From: Mixta theicola
Lineage (GTDB): Bacteria; Pseudomonadota; Gammaproteobacteria; Enterobacterales; Enterobacteriaceae
Assembly (NCBI RefSeq): GCF_002895925.1
Contig: NZ_NWUO01000022.1
Coordinates: forward strand, 1 to 35,564
DNA: 35,564 nucleotides
Reading direction: 5' to 3'
Part shown: positions 1-7,989 of the stretch, piece by piece
Position numbering within the stretch: the first letter of the stretch is position 1
How the letters are laid out: each line of letters starts with the position of its first letter
Position numbers and translations under genes: made by a program
Notes under the pieces: model-generated
Database searches by the model: none
Seen by the model: the letters and a program-made list of their open reading frames with translations, nothing else
Told to the model about the DNA's origin: nothing

Positions 1-463
1 TGAAGGCGAAGCTGCTCTCCTGGTACTGCACGCAGTACTCCCACGCCCGGTAGCTGCCGCTCAGCCGGTCCTCCACCTGCACCCCGTACTCCGCCAGCAG
101 CCGGTGGATTATCTGCACCGCCGTCTGTCCCTGAAAAATGCGCGAGTTTTTGTCGCGCTTCATCGGCCACAGGTCCGGCTCCACGGTCAGCTCGTACACC
201 GCGTAGCGCGTGCCGCCCAGCTCCTCGCTGTGTACTGCCGCCCGGGTGATTTTACCGTTGAGGTGGCGCATGCCGCCCGGCAAGCTTCCGGTGGGGATGT
301 CCAGCGTCATCGGCTGGCCCAGCAGCGCGTGCCGCCGGATGCGGGCGTCGGTGCCCAGCAGCGTGACGGTCAGCGCGAAGGCGTGCGACAGCGCCTCACG
401 GCCCTTCAGCTTCCAGAAAAGCAGCCCCTCCAGCGGGAGCCGTGCGGTGATACGTTCAGACAT
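1..463 (-). CDS. vgrG: T6SS spike protein VgrG (TssI), N-terminal part only
   Basis: The reverse strand from an ATG at 463 is open for 154 codons and runs off the left edge, so only the N-terminus is present. The translation starts MSERITARLPLEGLLFWKL and continues with LTVTLLGTD, a GQPMTLDIP segment and ELTVEPDLWPMKRDKNSRIF, followed by GQTAVQIIHRLLAEYGV. This is the gp27-like entry of the VgrG/TssI family, the trimeric spike that caps the Hcp tube and carries effectors. The ORF is visibly richer in G+C, with many CTG, CGG and GTG codons, than the lipoprotein gene upstream, which suggests separate exchange of the vgrG module. A GGAA lies about ten bases before the start. The C-terminal tip and any attached effector domain lie outside the window. 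Confidence 0.93.
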   Translation of the reverse strand, partial: MSERITARLPLEGLLFWKLKGREALSHAFALTVTLLGTDARIRRHALLGQPMTLDIPTGSLPGGMRHLNGKITRAAVHSEELGGTRYAVYELTVEPDLWPMKRDKNSRIFQGQTAVQIIHRLLAEYGVQVEDRLSGSYRAWEYCVQYQESSFAF

Positions 464-487
464 GGGTTGTGTTCCAGAATCAGCGGA

Positions 488-506
488 GCCCGGCATAGCG
501 CCGGGC
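488..506 (-). promoter_or_regulatory. Stem-loop in the leader of vgrG
   Basis: A perfect 7-bp inverted repeat (GCCCGGC, 5-nt loop, GCCGGGC) lies 25 to 43 nt upstream of the vgrG start codon. No T-run follows it on the reverse strand, so it is not a standard terminator. It could be an attenuator, an mRNA-stabilising hairpin, or an operator; no function is known. The rest of 464-575 shows no gene. Confidence 0.4.
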
Positions 507-575
507 GATCGATATAAAAAGAATGGGTTGTTTCAGGAATGCAGCCTTAGAAAGAGGCGGCAAGAAATCTGATAT

Positions 576-1484
576 TTAACAGCTACGGTAACTATTTAAT
601 GCCTGCACCAGCGCATTAAAGGGCAGGATAATATCCTCCTTATCTACCTCTTCGCCCTGCGTCTGCTGATTAATTGCCTCATGCAGTACGGAAATATAAT
701 CGTTAGCCGCATTGATAATAATTTCGCAGTCTTGATTATTCTGCTGTTGAATTAATTTACGCCAGCCAAGGGAAAGTTCTTTTAGCGTCGCTACATTATG
801 TTTTAAAGTCATATCTTCAGCGGGCGTGCGATCTTCGCTTAATTCATGCAGCGTCTGGCGTGAAAGATAAACCAGGCCGTTGCGATAATGTTCAGCGCTG
901 TCTGCCGGCGAGTTCTCATAGGCGATTTTTATCCGCTCGCTATTGGCAGCGTAAATCGCCTTTAAAAAGCTGTCCCGCTTCGCCAGCAGCGTGGTAAAAG
1001 CGGCAACGTATTCGGCATTGCTACGACGCGCCAGCTCGCCCTTATCCTTTAGCCAGCCTTTACTCTGCCGGTAAGCGTACAGCTTATCGCTGAGAGGAAG
1101 CAGCTTATCGATACTGGCTTGATACGCTTGCGCCGCACTGTCAAGCTGCGGTAATGCGCCCGGCAGGCTTAAGCCTTTTGCCAGCCATTCATTGATAGTG
1201 CGAAATATTACCGGATTCATCACAACATAGGATGTCAGCGCTACATTCGCCGTTAGCTGTGGTTCTGTCTCGCGTTGATAGTGGTAAAAAGCTTCGGGCA
1301 AAGAATAAAAATTAACGCTGGATTCACTGTTGGCCGCCTTAATAAAAGCGGCGTATTTGTCGTTGATTTGGGTTTGTGCTGAGGTTGCGGCTGTGTTTTT
1401 AACGTTATTAACGGGTTGATCGCATGCGGTAATAAAAAGCGCCAGCGTCGCGGTGATTAACAGGCGCCATGGATTATTTGCCAT
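576..1484 (-). CDS. DUF3829 (YiiG-like) lipoprotein of the T6SS locus
   Basis: The 302-residue product has a lipoprotein signal peptide (hydrophobic residues 8-20, lipobox FITAC with Cys21), so it should be a membrane-anchored periplasmic protein. The mature part is largely helical. It resembles the DUF3829/YiiG family, which contains E. coli YiiG and proteins often found near vgrG in enterobacterial T6SS loci; the family name is from memory and the biochemical role is unknown. It sits 70 bp downstream of the kinase gene and 112 bp upstream of vgrG on the same strand. Its codon use is more AT-rich than vgrG. It could be an accessory part, or an immunity protein for a periplasmic VgrG cargo; the sequence does not decide between them. 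Confidence 0.75.
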   Translation of the reverse strand: MANNPWRLLITATLALFITACDQPVNNVKNTAATSAQTQINDKYAAFIKAANSESSVNFYSLPEAFYHYQRETEPQLTANVALTSYVVMNPVIFRTINEWLAKGLSLPGALPQLDSAAQAYQASIDKLLPLSDKLYAYRQSKGWLKDKGELARRSNAEYVAAFTTLLAKRDSFLKAIYAANSERIKIAYENSPADSAEHYRNGLVYLSRQTLHELSEDRTPAEDMTLKHNVATLKELSLGWRKLIQQQNNQDCEIIINAANDYISVLHEAINQQTQGEEVDKEDIILPFNALVQALNSYRSC

Positions 1485-1519
1485 TTCCTTTCCTGTAATT
1501 ATTTTTCCTGAGAAGAAGT

Positions 1520-1551
1520 GGCCATCTTAAAAAAGATGACCCTATTTTTTT
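1520..1551 (+). terminator. Terminator-like hairpin with T-run facing the plus strand
   Basis: GGCCATCTT and AAGATGACC pair over 9 bp (one G-T wobble) around an AAAA loop at 1520-1541. On the plus strand this is followed by CTATTTTTTT. On the minus strand, the direction of the genes here, the hairpin is followed by ACTTCTTC, a poor U-tract. It therefore looks like an intrinsic terminator aimed against antisense transcription, or a simple intercistronic hairpin between the kinase and lipoprotein genes. Confidence 0.45.
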
Positions 1552-1554
1552 ACC

Positions 1555-2997
1555 TTAGCTTTGTGGATTAATCAACCAGACCCCGGCGCGATCGATCGTA
1601 ATTTTCTGTTCTCGCGATGAGCCCTGATTGGTCACGGTGAAAGTATATTCTCCCGGCGGCAGCTGCAGCGAGGCAAAACCGTTGGGCGACGGCACCAATG
1701 CCTGCTGATTGCCGTTTAACGCCACGTCATCGCCCAGCCGCAGTTTGATATAAACCTGAGCAATCGGCTCCGGCGGCGGCGCTTCCGGCTGTACGGCTGG
1801 CTGCGGCGCGCTGTTGGCCGCAGTTTGCCCAGACGCGCTGACGACGGCTGGCGCCTCTACGCTGTGCGGCGGCGCGGTCGCCGTGATTGCCGCAGCGTCA
1901 CTGTTGCCTTCACTGTTACCGTTACCGGCAATCATCGCGCCAACGGCAATGCCCACCAGCACGCCCGCCGCCGCCAGCCCCGGCCACATATAACGCTTCA
2001 GCGGCGATGCTGCCACAGGCGCTGGCGCTTCCGGCTCCACCGGCATCAGCATAGTGCCCGGCCCCTCGATATTCACGTTCAGAATATCGTTCAGATCGGA
2101 AACCGACAGCTCCATTAGCGCGGCAAAAGCATCAATCGACTGCGGACGATCTTCCGGCTTCAGCGACAGCGCTTTATCAATGGCGTGCAGCAGCGGCAGC
2201 GAGAAACCGGTCGGGCGCTGTTCGGCCAGCGGCTGGTAGTTATCTTCAATGCTGCGCACCACGCTAACCGGCGGCGGCGCGCCGACAATTAGCGTATGCA
2301 GCACCGCGCCCAGCGCGTAAATATCCGTCCAGGGGCCCTGCTCGCTTTCATTATTATCGCTGTACTGCTCAATCGGCGCAAAGCCGGGCCGCAGCATGGT
2401 TTCGGTCTCATCCGAGAGATTGCCGATAGTCTGGCGTGCCGAGCCGAAATCAAGCAGTACCGGCATCATATTTTCCTGGATTTGGATGTTATCCAGTGAA
2501 ATATCGCGGTGCAGATAGCCTTTCTGATGAATGGTGTTAATAGCGCCGAACAGCGGCGGCAGCAGGCGACGGATCCAGGTTTCATTCACCAGCTCAGGGC
2601 GCTGGGCCGCCAGACGCGACAGAGTAGTGCCGCTGTAAAATATCGTGCCCATATAAGCGGTATCGTTTTGCACCCAAAAGCGCAATACGTGTAGCAGGTT
2701 CGGATGGTTAAAACGCGCCAGCAGCCGGGCCTCCTGAATAAAACTGTTCAGTCCGGCATGAAACGTTTTGCTAAAGCGTTCGCTGCGCAACACCAGATTA
2801 AGGTCATCGCTGCGTACCGCCAGCGAAGAAGGCATAAACTCTTTGATAGCGATGGTGCGCTCAAGCTGATGATCCCAGGCACGATAAACGATGCCGAAAC
2901 CGCCGCCGCCAATTACTTCCTTAATTTCAAACTCATTAAAACGGTATCCAGTCGGCAATGCGTTTGGCACCGTTCGGTTGTTATCGTGTTCTGCCAT
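1555..2997 (-). CDS. ppkA: T6SS-associated membrane Ser/Thr protein kinase (PpkA type)
   Basis: Counting from the ATG at 2997 (480 aa), an N-terminal Hanks-type kinase domain shows the glycine loop IGGGGFG (30-36), the ATP-binding lysine in AIKEF (Lys52), catalytic HRD (163-165) with Asn170, and DFG (183-185), so it should be active. A single transmembrane helix lies at about 337-357, after an Ala/Pro-rich linker. The C-terminal part would be periplasmic and ends in a beta-rich PEGA-like domain. An upstream TTG would add three residues, but AGAGAG fits the ATG better. In the threonine-phosphorylation pathway known from Pseudomonas, PpkA phosphorylates the FHA protein and triggers T6SS assembly; pppA and tagH lie in the same block. 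The gene follows tssH by 27 bp. The substrate is inferred. Confidence 0.9.
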   Translation of the reverse strand: MAEHDNNRTVPNALPTGYRFNEFEIKEVIGGGGFGIVYRAWDHQLERTIAIKEFMPSSLAVRSDDLNLVLRSERFSKTFHAGLNSFIQEARLLARFNHPNLLHVLRFWVQNDTAYMGTIFYSGTTLSRLAAQRPELVNETWIRRLLPPLFGAINTIHQKGYLHRDISLDNIQIQENMMPVLLDFGSARQTIGNLSDETETMLRPGFAPIEQYSDNNESEQGPWTDIYALGAVLHTLIVGAPPPVSVVRSIEDNYQPLAEQRPTGFSLPLLHAIDKALSLKPEDRPQSIDAFAALMELSVSDLNDILNVNIEGPGTMLMPVEPEAPAPVAASPLKRYMWPGLAAAGVLVGIAVGAMIAGNGNSEGNSDAAAITATAPPHSVEAPAVVSASGQTAANSAPQPAVQPEAPPPEPIAQVYIKLRLGDDVALNGNQQALVPSPNGFASLQLPPGEYTFTVTNQGSSREQKITIDRAGVWLINPQS

Positions 2998-3024
2998 GAT
3001 GGACAACTCTCTGATAGCTAAAGC

Positions 3025-5637
3025 TTACGCCTCAAACTGACACTGAAACTCACCCTGATCAAAACTGACGCGCAGGTAACGGTAGCGCTGATCGTGTGCG
3101 CTGGCCGTGAGCAGCAGCTGGCTCATTTGCGGCAACAGCGTATTGGTCAGAATGGCATTGACCATGCGCCCGCCCGACTCCACTTCGGTGCAACGCTGGA
3201 CAATTTGACTAATCACGCCATCATCGATTTGCGAGATGATAGCGTGATTATCTTCAAGACGACGCTGGATGCGTTTTAGCTGCAGGCGAACAATCGCGGC
3301 CAGCATTGTATCGCTTAACGGATAGTAAGGCACAACCAGCAAACGACCAAGCAGAGCCGGTGGAAAGTGTTCCAGCAGCGGCCCGCGCAGCGCGGTGGAG
3401 AGCGCTTCAGGCTCCGGCATCAGTTCAGGATCGGCGCACATGGCGCTGATAAGCTGGCTGCCGACGTTAGAGGTCAGAATAATAATGGTATTGCGGAAAT
3501 CGATATGGCGACCTTCGCCATCCTCCATCCAGCCCTTATCAAATACCTGGAAAAAGATCTCATGCACGTCCGGATGCGCTTTTTCAATCTCATCCAGCAG
3601 CACCACGCTGTAAGGCCGACGTCTCACCGCTTCCGTCAGCACGCCGCCTTCGCCGTAACCGACATAGCCCGGAGGCGCGCCTTTCAGGGTGGAAACGGTG
3701 TGCGCTTCCTGGAACTCGCTCATATTGATAGTAATAATGTTCTGCTCGCCGCCGTACAGCGATTCAGCCAGCGCCAGCGCGGTTTCAGTTTTTCCCACAC
3801 CGGAAGGGCCGCACAGCATAAAGACGCCGACCGGCTTATCAGGATCGTCCAGCCGCGCGCGCGCGGTGCGCACGCGTTTAGCGATCAGCTCCAGGCCATG
3901 ATGCTGTCCGATAACGCGCTCGCTGAGCGTATCGGCCAGATTTAACACCGCCTCGATCTCATTTTTGACCATCCGTCCCAGCGGAATGCCGGTCCAGTCG
4001 GAAACCACCGCCGCGACCACGCTGGCGTCTACTGCCGCAAACAGCAAAGGCGCTTCGCCCTGCAGCACGCTGAGCGCCTGCTGTTTTTCCGCCAGCTGCT
4101 GCTGCAGCGCCGCAAGGTTGTCAGCCGGCTCGCCGTACAGCCGGGCGCGTAGCGAAATAATCGCCGCCACCCGCTCGCGTTCCTGCTGCCAGCGTTCCGT
4201 CAGCGCATCGCGCTCCTGCGCCAGCGTTGCCAGCCGGGCGTCAAGCTGAACGATCCGCTCACTGCCGCCGCTCGCAAGTTTTGCTTCGCGCTCGGCGATT
4301 TCGCGCTCGGTTTCCAGCGCGGCGATACGATGCAGACAATCTTCCAGCTGCGGCGGCTGCGCGCCCTGGCTGACGGCAACGCGGGCGCAGGCGGTATCCA
4401 GCAGCGCCACCGCCTTGTCCGGCAGCTGACGCGCCGGAATATAGCGATGAGAAAGTTTCACCGCCGCGCTGACCGCCTCATCCAGCAGCAGCACCTGATG
4501 ATGTTTCTCCAGCGTGCTGACGATGCTGCGCAGCATTAGCAGCGCTTTCTCTTCGTCCGGCTCGTGAACCTGCACCGTCTGGAAGCGGCGGGTCAGCGCC
4601 GGATCTTTCTCAATATATTTTTTGTATTCCGCCCAGGTGGTCGCGCCGATAGTGCGCAGCTGACCACGCGCCAGCGCCGGCTTTAACAGGTTGGCGGCAT
4701 CGCCGGTGCCCTGCTGGCCGCCAGCGCCCACCAGCGTATGAATTTCGTCGATAAACAGCACAATTGGCGTTGGGCTGGCGTGTACCTCATTGATCAGCGC
4801 CTGCAGACGCGCTTCAAATTCGCCTTTCATGCCGGCGCCTGCCTGCAGCATGCCCATATCCAACAGCCACAGCTGTACATCACGCAGCGGCGGCGGCACG
4901 TCGCCAGCGGCAATACGCAGCGCCAGCCCTTCCACCACGGAGGTTTTGCCCACGCCCGCTTCGCCGGTCAGCAACGGATTGTTTTGCCGACGACGCATCA
5001 GAATATCCACCATCTGACGGATTTCTTCATCGCGACCGGCGACCGGATCGATTTTGCCTTCGCGCGCCCGCGCCGTCAGGTCCTGCGCATACTGCGCCAG
5101 CGTTCCTTGCCGCTGCGGCGCCGCCAGCACGCTTTCCGGCTGCGCGCTTTCCGGCTGCGCCTCTTTGCTGTTGGCGAAAATCGCCTCGAACTGCTCCATC
5201 AGCAGATCGGCGCTGAGGCGGCTGAACTGCGGCGAAATGCTTTTCAGCACGTTGGCGAGGTTAAAGGTTTTTAGCATGCCGATCAGCAAGTGGCCGCCGC
5301 GAATCCGGGTCACGCCAAATTTCAGCGATCCATAAACCCAGGCACGCTCAACGGCGCTGTCGATATGCTCCGACAGATCGGAAACCGCACTGGCCCCGCG
5401 CGGCAGGCGATCCAACGCCGCGACGATATCGCGCGTCAACGCCTCTTCATCAAGGGAAAAATGGCGGATCAGCTGCTGCAGATCGCCATCCTGATGCTGC
5501 ATCAGCTGATGCAGCCAGTGAACCAGTTCAACATATGGGTTGCCGCGCAGCTTACAAAAGGCCGTCGCGCTCTCCAGCGAGGTAAATAATAGCGTGTCCA
5601 GTTTGCCGAACAGTACGGCGCGGCTGATTTCTGACAT
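3025..5637 (-). CDS. tssH: T6SS ATPase TssH (ClpV), sheath disassembly
   Basis: This 870-residue AAA+ unfoldase is of the ClpB/ClpV class. It has an N-terminal Clp-N domain (about 1-160), a first ATPase module with Walker A GEAGVGKT (225-232) and Walker B LFIDEIH (294-300), a middle region with a shortened coiled coil (about 430-530), and a second module with Walker A GPSGVGKT (610-617) and Walker B VVLLDEIE (678-685). ClpV extracts TssB/TssC subunits from the contracted sheath so that they can be reused. Both ATPase sites look intact. A 183-bp spacer separates it from the small membrane-protein gene upstream, so it may have its own promoter; the kinase gene follows closely. Confidence 0.96.
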   Translation of the reverse strand: MSEISRAVLFGKLDTLLFTSLESATAFCKLRGNPYVELVHWLHQLMQHQDGDLQQLIRHFSLDEEALTRDIVAALDRLPRGASAVSDLSEHIDSAVERAWVYGSLKFGVTRIRGGHLLIGMLKTFNLANVLKSISPQFSRLSADLLMEQFEAIFANSKEAQPESAQPESVLAAPQRQGTLAQYAQDLTARAREGKIDPVAGRDEEIRQMVDILMRRRQNNPLLTGEAGVGKTSVVEGLALRIAAGDVPPPLRDVQLWLLDMGMLQAGAGMKGEFEARLQALINEVHASPTPIVLFIDEIHTLVGAGGQQGTGDAANLLKPALARGQLRTIGATTWAEYKKYIEKDPALTRRFQTVQVHEPDEEKALLMLRSIVSTLEKHHQVLLLDEAVSAAVKLSHRYIPARQLPDKAVALLDTACARVAVSQGAQPPQLEDCLHRIAALETEREIAEREAKLASGGSERIVQLDARLATLAQERDALTERWQQERERVAAIISLRARLYGEPADNLAALQQQLAEKQQALSVLQGEAPLLFAAVDASVVAAVVSDWTGIPLGRMVKNEIEAVLNLADTLSERVIGQHHGLELIAKRVRTARARLDDPDKPVGVFMLCGPSGVGKTETALALAESLYGGEQNIITINMSEFQEAHTVSTLKGAPPGYVGYGEGGVLTEAVRRRPYSVVLLDEIEKAHPDVHEIFFQVFDKGWMEDGEGRHIDFRNTIIILTSNVGSQLISAMCADPELMPEPEALSTALRGPLLEHFPPALLGRLLVVPYYPLSDTMLAAIVRLQLKRIQRRLEDNHAIISQIDDGVISQIVQRCTEVESGGRMVNAILTNTLLPQMSQLLLTASAHDQRYRYLRVSFDQGEFQCQFEA

Positions 5638-5719
5638 GATGATCCCTGACGGATAAGTTAAGTATGTAAAAGGATTGAAAAGTCTGCGCTTTAATAACTA
5701 TCTATCGAAATAACTCAGG

Positions 5720-5737
5720 ATGTATTAATAAATACAT
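5720..5737. promoter_or_regulatory. AT-rich dyad in the tssH upstream spacer
   Basis: The spacer 5638-5820 is AT-rich and has no gene. It holds a perfect 7-bp inverted repeat (ATGTATT, 4-nt loop, AATACAT) and, further upstream of tssH, a second one with arms AAAGGC/GCCTTT. These may be an operator or a weak terminator after the effector pair. No convincing -35/-10 pair was found. Confidence 0.3.
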
Positions 5738-5820
5738 TTTTTGTGCGAAATGCTACGGTTATCGTTTTAAAGGCACTTGTTAGAGAATAAATCTCACGCC
5801 TTTCAAAGTAACTTAATCGT

Positions 5821-6153
5821 TTAAGCCTTCTTTTTTTTATCTCCATGTTCCCTTACGGGCAACATAAACCCATAAAAAATCGCAAAAAAAAGTGCACTCA
5901 GATCCCACCATAATGGGCTCTGCGGCATTAAACCAAGAAAAACGAAAACAACATCCATTCCGTAACGAAAAATAATAAACTGTAAAACACCAGCGAATAA
6001 TACGCCGATAAAAACCAGGACAAGCTTCACCTGGCTCAGTTGGGCTTGTTTTTTTTTCAAAACAAAGAAAAGCACAGCCAGCAGAGTAGACAGAAGTATA
6101 TGCAGCCAATTAAGCCATATACCTGGTTGCGTAAGCGATATATCATCATACAT
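5821..6153 (-). CDS. Small multi-pass membrane protein, candidate immunity to the DUF4225 protein
   Basis: The 110-residue product has hydrophobic segments at about 13-32, 43-62, 66-76 and 84-101 and ends with a charged KKKK tail, so it should sit in the inner membrane. Its ATG overlaps the stop codon of the DUF4225 gene (TAATG), giving tight translational coupling as is usual for toxin/immunity pairs. Base composition is AT-rich compared with tssG and tssH on either side. No named family was recognised. I infer an immunity protein because of the coupling, the membrane location and the T6SS setting; a pore-forming partner would need a membrane-embedded antidote. A second reading frame covering 5837-6109 is taken as a shadow. 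Confidence 0.72.
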   Translation of the reverse strand: MYDDISLTQPGIWLNWLHILLSTLLAVLFFVLKKKQAQLSQVKLVLVFIGVLFAGVLQFIIFRYGMDVVFVFLGLMPQSPLWWDLSALFFAIFYGFMLPVREHGDKKKKA

Positions 6154-6911
6154 TATTCATTACCGCCTTGCTGATGCTGAATATAGATGCCGGTTAATGT
6201 TGCGCCATCAACATAGGCTTCAACAAACAACGCAGTTTTACCCATACTTTTCCAACCTCGAATAAAATCATGATTAATGTGGCGATACAGACGGAACGTG
6301 TCTGCCCGTAGCACGTTTCGTCCAAGCCCATAACCAGAAAGAGCAAGATCGGCAATGTTATAGATATAATCAGAGCTTCCAGCAGTTACTCCCGCCTGGC
6401 GGGCTATGGCATGGTATAACCCTTTCACATAACCCACCCTGCTTTGATGAAAAAGTAAATAATAGCCGTTTTCATAAGCATTGTTTGCGCCATGCGCTAT
6501 TAACGGCGCACCGTAAGCTGAACATGCCATTCCCAGCGTAGCTTTACAAACGCCGAATCCGGCAAAAACCTGCAAACCTCCGCCGATAAAACCGGCCTGC
6601 TTCAATATCAAGTTAGTTATGGCGCGCTTTTTCTCTATTTCTATCGCGGCATAATAAATGGTTCTTTCATTTGTCAGGCGGAACTGCTGTTCTTCAAGGA
6701 AAGTCTGTTCTTTTTTAATGACAGCTAATGCTCCAGCAGCTGTAAGACATCCTGAACGTACCTCATGCAATAAATAATCAGTGAGATGACTTATTTCATC
6801 GAGAAGCATTTTCCTTGCAGTGTCCATAGAAAAATATACCAAACTTAATTTGTAAGCATATTCTTTTAGATCGGAACACGCTTTTTCTATCGGTATTATA
6901 TGGTTTGTCAT
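6153..6911 (-). CDS. DUF4225 family protein, candidate T6SS effector
   Basis: The 252-residue protein begins with a helical region (about 5-100) and then has a Gly/Ala-rich hydrophobic stretch at about 105-142 (GFIGGGLQVFAGFG, GAPLIAHG). Next come the NAYENGYYLLF segment and, near the C-terminus, HINHDFIRGWKSMGK. I recognise this pattern as DUF4225, a family common in enterobacterial T6SS regions. There is no signal peptide. A cytosolic protein with a long hydrophobic hairpin, coupled to a small membrane protein, fits a pore-forming antibacterial effector, but that role is inferred. It interrupts the structural order between tssG and tssH and is more AT-rich than its neighbours, which points to acquisition as a cargo cassette. 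It could instead be an accessory component. Confidence 0.78.
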   Translation of the reverse strand: MTNHIIPIEKACSDLKEYAYKLSLVYFSMDTARKMLLDEISHLTDYLLHEVRSGCLTAAGALAVIKKEQTFLEEQQFRLTNERTIYYAAIEIEKKRAITNLILKQAGFIGGGLQVFAGFGVCKATLGMACSAYGAPLIAHGANNAYENGYYLLFHQSRVGYVKGLYHAIARQAGVTAGSSDYIYNIADLALSGYGLGRNVLRADTFRLYRHINHDFIRGWKSMGKTALFVEAYVDGATLTGIYIQHQQGGNE

Positions 6912-6942
6912 CGTTCAAATTCCCTTTCAGTTGATTCCCCTG

Positions 6943-7989
6943 TTATCTGCCTTCCCTATCCTCCGGGGTAAATATTAAATCGCCGCGAGGCTGAGGCATT
7001 GGCTGCTGACCAAGCCAGGCGCTGTAGCCGAGGCGTCCTTCGCCGCCGGGCACGGTGCCCGGCACCTCATCGCTGGCCAGCAGCAGGCGAACTTCCCAGA
7101 CATATTCAATACCCAGATACTGACGTACCCAGGCGCGCAGCTCTTCCGCATAACGTTCACCAGGTAAAAACTGCTGGTAACACGCCAGCGACAGCGGACC
7201 AATTTCGATGCGCAGCTTATGCTGCACATCGCGCACCGCCACGCCCAAAAAGGTGGACTCGCCGAGTCGCGGCATCTGACGCCCTGTGCCAAGTCGGGCG
7301 CGCTCGCGCTTATCCAGCGCCAGCCACTGCGGCAGGTTTTGTTCGATGCGCACCGGCACGCCAAAGTAGTGGCGCAGAATTTTTTCCAGCCCCTCCGCAT
7401 CCCGCCCGTGGCGGCTGAGATGGCCCGCCAGCATCAGGCGGGCATGCTCGCTCAGGCGGCCTTTTTTCCGCTGCGCGGGCTGGCCCATGCCGATCAGGCT
7501 GGCAAGATAACTGTCGAAACGCTGTCCGTCCGGGCGATCGAGCGATACCGTAGGCTGCGCATCGGCCCAGGCGCGATAAAACAGCAGCGTCAGCCGGTGA
7601 TGAAACAGATCGGCAAAGGCCGTCAGGCTGGGATCCTGATGATGATAAAGACGCTCGCGCGCATGCTCCGTCATATGGACTGGCAGCGGTCCGTTGGGAC
7701 CAAACAGGCCAAAGCTCAGGATCGATACGTCGTACAGTTCGCTATCTTTACGCGTGCCGATGGCAGAAAGCGTTGATGGCGCAAAGGCCAGAGAAGGCGT
7801 CTGACCGATACGCAGCGGCTCATGGCGCGGCAGCGGCGCGCGTCCCAACGGATATTTCTCGCCGCCCTGCGCATCGATCCGTCGCAGCATCTGAAACAGA
7901 TCGTAGCGCCACGGCGCCTGCATCAACCCGTTCCAGAAGCCCTCCGGCAGACGTTGTAAAATACGCACCGGCTGAGCATCCGTCTTCAT
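6943..7989 (-). CDS. tssG: T6SS baseplate protein TssG
   Basis: The 348-residue product matches the TssG (ImpH/VasB) family: an N-terminal WRYDLFQMLRRID segment, then PLRIGQTPSLAFAPS, LSFGLFGPNGPLP, HMTEHARERL and FADLFHHRLTLLFYRAW, all strong family marks. TssG forms the baseplate wedge with TssE, TssF and TssK. The ATG overlaps the tssF stop codon by four bases (ATGA), so the two are translationally coupled. Length is normal for the family. The following gene is not structural (the DUF4225 pair), with a 31-bp gap. Confidence 0.95.
   Translation of the reverse strand: MKTDAQPVRILQRLPEGFWNGLMQAPWRYDLFQMLRRIDAQGGEKYPLGRAPLPRHEPLRIGQTPSLAFAPSTLSAIGTRKDSELYDVSILSFGLFGPNGPLPVHMTEHARERLYHHQDPSLTAFADLFHHRLTLLFYRAWADAQPTVSLDRPDGQRFDSYLASLIGMGQPAQRKKGRLSEHARLMLAGHLSRHGRDAEGLEKILRHYFGVPVRIEQNLPQWLALDKRERARLGTGRQMPRLGESTFLGVAVRDVQHKLRIEIGPLSLACYQQFLPGERYAEELRAWVRQYLGIEYVWEVRLLLASDEVPGTVPGGEGRLGYSAWLGQQPMPQPRGDLIFTPEDREGR

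Noticed and set aside
5837-6109. Alternative 90-codon frame across the small membrane-protein gene
   Set aside because: The frame at 5821-6153 has a start overlapping the DUF4225 stop and a coherent multi-helix pattern; this one does not.
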